A DNA stretch of 64,000 bases. Origin: Excoecaria cochinchinensis. Lineage: Eukaryota > Streptophyta > Magnoliopsida > Malpighiales > Euphorbiaceae. The position numbers were made by a program, and so were the translations under genes. Position 1 is the stretch's first letter, and every line of letters starts with the position of its first letter. The stretch spans positions 11,051,001 to 11,115,000 of the forward strand of contig CANTUQ010000009.1 in the NCBI GenBank assembly GCA_947683425.1, in the 5' to 3' direction. The notes beneath the pieces were generated by a model, which was not told the DNA's origin, ran no database searches, and saw only the letters and a list, made by a program, of their open reading frames with translations. Positions 59,790 through 64,000 of this stretch are shown piece after piece.

Positions 59790-59855
59790 GTTTTGTTTGT
59801 TTGGGTTGTGTGGATGTAAGTGTTTCGCTGTGAATTTCGAGGACGAAATTCTTTT

Positions 59856-59868
59856 AGGAGGGAAGAGT
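59856..59868 (+). promoter_or_regulatory. Array polypurine tract 4
   Basis: AGGAGGGAAGAGT before LTR 5. Confidence 0.9.
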
Positions 59869-62800
59869 TGTCACACCCCAAAATAGCCCTGGTCGGATTG
59901 TGCATGCTAAGTCGGGATCGGAAGGGTATTTCAGTAATTTGTGTTTGAGAAATTTGAAGTGTTATTTGTCTAAGGACTAAAGAGTATTAAGACAAGATAT
60001 TTATTAAGGAAAGGTTTGGGTGCATGTGAGGGTATGGTACTTTGATTTGGCATGTTGAGTGGATTGTGTGGTCCTATTAGGATCTGCCATGTGGATTGTT
60101 TGGTGGGCATTGAATGAAGAATAGAAGAAGAAGTAAGAGAGTGAGAGAGGAAAAACACAGATTGCAACCCGATCTCCCCTCTCACGCCTGCCCCTCTTCT
60201 TCTCTTCTCCTTTCTCTGCTTCTCCTTTCTTTCACGTTTGTCTTGGGTTGTGTTTGGCTTGGATTGTTCTTTGTTTGAAGAGGTGAGTTGGTTTAAGATT
60301 TGCTACGTGCTGTGTTTCTTCTTCCTGGTTTTATTTCAGTTAGGGTTTGGCTAAGACTTTGTGGGTTTCTTGTTTGTGCAAGCCTTGGATTGTAAGAATA
60401 AGCAAAGTAAAGGCAAGGAAAGGATTGAGCAGTGATCTTGAAGCGTGATTTTGGATCGTCATTTCCAGGTTTGGGAGCTCTGTTTACTGCATTTGAAGTT
60501 CTTAGTGTTTTTGCCCTACTTCTCACTTAGGATGTATATGTGTTTGCATTTCTGGAATTTGGTATATTTGGCATGTGTTTATGCATGACCTATGTGATTA
60601 GATGTGTTACTAAGGCAGGCGTAAGATTGAATTAAAAGTGCTGAGTTTAACTTGCTGTGATTTTAGGGTTTCTGTTCTTGAAATAACCAGGAGTGTGATT
60701 ATGCTTGATTTTGATTGTTTTGATTAATTTCTTGAATGTTGAGTTTAAATTGATCTTGAGTATGTTGTGTTATGTATTTGTGTGATAAAGAATGAGTTTA
60801 TGCATGATTGAATGAATTCTGAAGGGTTTTAGAATGGATTTCTGGAAAACGATGGAGAATGTGCAGATTTGCGATTTCGGGGAAGAAGAAGAGGGCAAGA
60901 GAAGTAGCTCACGTGACGTGAGCTAGGCTCACGTTACGTGAGCAGATTGCTCACGTTACGTGAGCAATGCTCACGCGACGTGAGCAATGCTCACGTTACG
61001 TGAGCAATGCTCACGCGGCGTGAGCTATGCTCACGCCACGTGAGCAACCCTCACGTGACGTGAGGTCTCCCAGATCTTCTGTTTTGCTTCTGTTTTTCCT
61101 TCCCAAGTGTCCAGTTTTTATAAAATGATTTCCAAACGCTTTTTATAGTATTTTCCTTACTGTGTGCTATGTTATCTTGCTGATATGACTGATTATTCCA
61201 ATTTATTTGGTATTAATAATATGTTATTTATGACAAGTTATATGTGGTATTTTGGAATAAGTTGTGGATTACAATGATCCTGTTAAATGACTGTGGGATT
61301 TTAACAGTATGGTTTGGACTGTAATATGTTTATTATTGTGATATGTATTGCACGTCATATTTTGAATGCGAAGGATTTATAAAGGTTAACTTTCTGACTG
61401 TTAGTTCTTAAACATGTTCTGTCTTAATGTGAATTATGTTATGCATATCTTTAGTCTGCTTCTTTTTTAAGAATAATTTGCCATGCTTAAGATTATGTAG
61501 TAACTTTCCCCGATTTAGATGATGCGTCTTTGGTCATTAGCATAATATGTTTCCACATGTGTTCCTGATATGCTTTAGTAAATTAAGTAGGGATAAAATA
61601 CGATTGATTGACCTATTGCATGTTTCAGAATATGACCTGAATGAGGTATGATTGATATTATGCTATGCTATATTTATTTGAATAATATGGTTAATGTATG
61701 AATGCATGATTATGCTTTAGTCTGGGAATTCAAAGTGTTATGTTTAAATGTAATTTGGACTATGCATGATTTATACATAGTAACCTCACCTAAAACATAT
61801 GTTTAGGATTATGTTTTGATAACCATTGGCATGGTAGTACCTCTTTACCTGATTCTTGGCATGCTTTAGAGCATTGTTTAATGTTAAAGTGTATGGACCG
61901 TAATATGTTTTGCAATGCAAATTGCATGATATATGACCGGCGTTATGAGCTTATTTATATGTCTATTGTCCTCTGGTTTATGCATGATATGTATATATTT
62001 ATGCGTTATGCGATTTGAAGCGTGAATTGTTTTATGCATGACCTGCGAGAGTAAGTCTAGTGGATAGTTAGGCATGCCTAATAGAGTCATCAGTAGCTGC
62101 AGCGCCCTTTGAACGTTTGGACCCTGATCAGGTCCCCCGTATGGTTCCTCGCGAACCCCCCATCAGTATGGATCCTCGTGATCCTTTTTAATGAATTTGG
62201 ATCGGGTTAAGATCCCCCATCAGTAAAATGCTTTTGTGATAAATAAAATGGTTTTCGACTTGTACCCGTAAGGTACTAATCAGTTCAGTACACTCGTTAT
62301 CCACTATTGTGAGTCAGCAGGTGCTTTATTGGTTGGTATTGCTTTGAAATAACTATACGAATGTGATATCCGTTTGAGCTTGATAAGGATTTCAGGAATC
62401 AGTTTATATGCATATGAATGTGACTATGGGCTTCAGAATGTATGTCTGTTTTAAGTAAGCATGACTTTACATTTAACATGATTATCCATACTTGTCATGT
62501 GATTTGTTATAAGTTTCTGATTGCTTTGAAATGATTTGATTGATGTATTTAAGTATATGACTTCAGCATAGTTTTGTTATATATATTAGCATGTGAACCG
62601 AAGCAGCTGTGATGGTAAGTATGTGATGATTATTGTACTTTCTGCATGATGATGATATGAATGTAATACTAAGTGGTTACGTCTTCAGTCTCCGCTATCA
62701 GAGTGTTTTTGCATGATGCTTAATATATTAGAGTTGCGCAGCGGTATTGTGATGCTCTAAATGTTATCCTTTGGATAGTTGACTAGTGTATGTGTTTGGC

Positions 62801-63697
62801 ATGTCTAAGTATGTTCAATAGCTAGCACTCTCAACATGATGATTGGGTTGTCAGTTCCTGCACAGGTACTTAGTTATGTCATTTTTGCTTGTGTTAAGCT
62901 CATGTGACTCCGCACGGTAAGATGTGGATATTTGCTACCTATGTAGGTTTATGCATGTGTTATAGTATGAAGTTCAGCTTGATGATGCTTGTAATGTGTA
63001 TTATATTATGTCTGTTTTGGCCTATCCTGGACATGAGTTTATGGTCTGTTTGTGAGTTATCGATTGAATGCCTTTATTATGCAGCCTGATTATTGATATG
63101 CTATGAATATCCGCATTTGCCATTTGAATGTGTTTTGCCTTGACGACCATTGTGAATGGCCGTCCATATTCTTGTGTGTTCTCCCCACTAAGCGTTATCG
63201 CTTAGCACGGATTTCCTTTCCGTGCAGGTGGCAGGTTTGGTTCTGTTCGAGTCGCGCTTCTGCAAGGTCGGCCACGTAGGAGTTAGAAGTTCTGTATTTT
63301 GTTCAACTACTGTATTTCAGCTTTTATAATTCTGTAGTATTGTATATGTAATTATTATGTTTCGTTCTTGAGTTTTCTTTTGGGAATGTAATAGTTAGTA
63401 TGTCCTTATGTTTAGTTATTCCTTTGTTTTATTATTTCGATTATGCTTCCGTTGAATGGTTATATGTATGCCTTTGTGTATGCTTTTGCTTAGTGCCTGC
63501 GTGTGCGTGAGTTATTGCATGTTCAGTCTGTACCGCAAGGTAAGTCAATGTAAGTTTTTAATTAACCCGTATTTCTGTATGCATGTTATGTATGAATGTA
63601 TGCTTCCGCATTGTGCATGTGTATATCGGTATATGTGAGCGTCGTGTAGCACGTCCGTCGGCATCCTTCCAACGGGGACGGCGATGGGGGTGTTACA
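59869..63697 (+). repeat. Array LTR 5 (type A)
   Basis: 3829 bp with A-type variants and eight palindrome units. Private changes include gtttgtcttggg, gagtaagtc and ggcatccttcc. Confidence 0.95.
60907..61064 (+). repeat. 20-bp palindrome array, eight units
   Basis: 158 bp. The unit order equals LTR 1 with one CGA unit fewer. Confidence 0.95.
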
Positions 63698-63702
63698 GTA
63701 AG

Positions 63703-63715
63703 TGGTATCAGAGCC
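63703..63715 (+). promoter_or_regulatory. Array primer binding site 5
   Basis: TGGTATCAGAGCC, same spacing. Confidence 0.95.
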
Positions 63716-63825
63716 CAGGTTTGATGGTTCTGGGTATGTTGTTTGTTTTGTGTTGAGTCTTTGCATGAGAGTCGGTTTTGTGTCGTGGCCTACTGCAGAT
63801 GCGTCTTGTTTTGTGTCATGTCTAG

Positions 63826-64000
63826 ATGGAGTCTGATCCTAGTGAGAATGTGGGCGAGACAACGGAAAGTGTGAACCGAGTTAGTGCTAATCAGGATGTT
63901 TCCGAGCGTCCTCCAGTTGAAGATTCTGGTCGTGTTTCTGATGATAGGGCATTAGTACAAGGATTGATTCGGATTTTGGATAGATTGACTGCTCCTCGTG
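63826..64000 (+). CDS. gag: Truncated chromoviral gag-zinc finger protein, copy 5, cut by window
   Basis: The first ~58 codons are identical in frame to copy 1 (ETTES, and the A-type cggatt silent variant). Its presence shows that the array continues past 64000. Confidence 0.8.
   Translation, partial: MESDPSENVGETTESVNRVSANQDVSERPPVEDSGRVSDDRALVQGLIRILDRLTAPR

Larger units (their letters stand above)
41469..64000 (+). mobile_element. Tandem array of a non-autonomous chromovirus LTR retrotransposon
   Basis: Five LTRs alternate head to tail with four complete 789-bp interiors and a partial fifth, then leave the window. LTR starts are 41469, 46106, 50684, 55282 and 59869 (steps 4637, 4578, 4598, 4587). 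Every junction has an LTR end, five spacer bases and an initiator-Met primer site on one side, and a purine tract on the other, so each unit keeps the cis signals for replication. Pol is absent. Single-base variants alternate between odd and even units, showing a ~9.2-kb dimer period. The motif TTTCGAGGACGAAAT just before the purine tract matches the 3' coding end of Tekay/Del chromoviruses and supports the family call. Confidence 0.93.

Noticed and set aside
41469..64000. A conventional satellite or centromeric repeat
   Set aside because: Each unit has TG...CA LTR ends, a primer site, a gag frame and a purine tract, so its origin is a retrotransposon even if it now behaves like a satellite.

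Overview
This window is repeat-dominated plant nuclear DNA. I find no host protein-coding gene, rRNA, tRNA or CRISPR array in 64 kb. The plant assignment rests on the element families: a Copia element primed by initiator-Met tRNA, Tat/Ogre-like and Athila-like Ty3/Gypsy elements, and long-LTR chromovirus (Tekay/Del-like) elements. The species cannot be named; a seed plant with a large, LTR-rich genome fits.

Layout. (1) 1-13.9 kb: minus-strand remains of a Tat-like Gypsy element (decayed gag, leader, candidate primer site, LTR-like region) and an Athila ORF-1-like pseudogene. A complete 9133-bp Copia element (1355-10487) sits in its leader, with two 1685-bp LTRs, a GCAAT target duplication, and one in-frame stop between gag-protease and integrase-RT-RNase H. 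(2) 13.9-31 kb: two decayed minus-strand Tat integrase tails, a solo LTR (13901-16458), and a truncated chromovirus element (19167 to about 26430) whose gag is split by another solo LTR (22319-26138, target duplication CAGTT). Next come a scrambled Tat gag/pol remnant and a leader that is an unoccupied paralogue of the Copia target site. (3) 31.1-37.7 kb: a Tat LTR carrying a 4110-bp solo LTR (33438-37547, target duplication ATTAA). (4) 37.7-41.5 kb: decayed Athila-like sequence with an ORF-1 pseudogene. (5) 41.5-64 kb: the most unusual part, a head-to-tail array LTR-I-LTR-I-LTR-I-LTR-I-LTR-I that runs off the window.

The array unit (about 4.6 kb) is a non-autonomous chromovirus derivative. 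It has a ~3.8-kb LTR, an initiator-Met primer site and a polypurine tract. Its 789-bp interior encodes only a 193-residue protein: the gag N-terminus fused to two zinc-binding motifs, with the capsid core and all of pol missing. Diagnostic substitutions alternate along the array (A-B-A-B-A), so the real repeat is a ~9.2-kb dimer, as in satellite higher-order repeats. LTR length differences are almost wholly explained by 9, 6, 7, 7 and 8 copies of a 20-bp palindrome unit.

Two features recur across the LTR families. One is an island of short CpG-rich palindromes, about 1 kb from the LTR start in several families, with a different palindrome core in each group. The other is a downstream chain of short hairpins whose stems show compensating base changes between families. 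These two shared architectures, and the dimeric array, are the best candidates for something undescribed. A functional element needs PBS, PPT, LTRs, gag and pol. The array keeps the cis signals and would need gag/pol supplied in trans; the Copia element is the only near-complete coding set.
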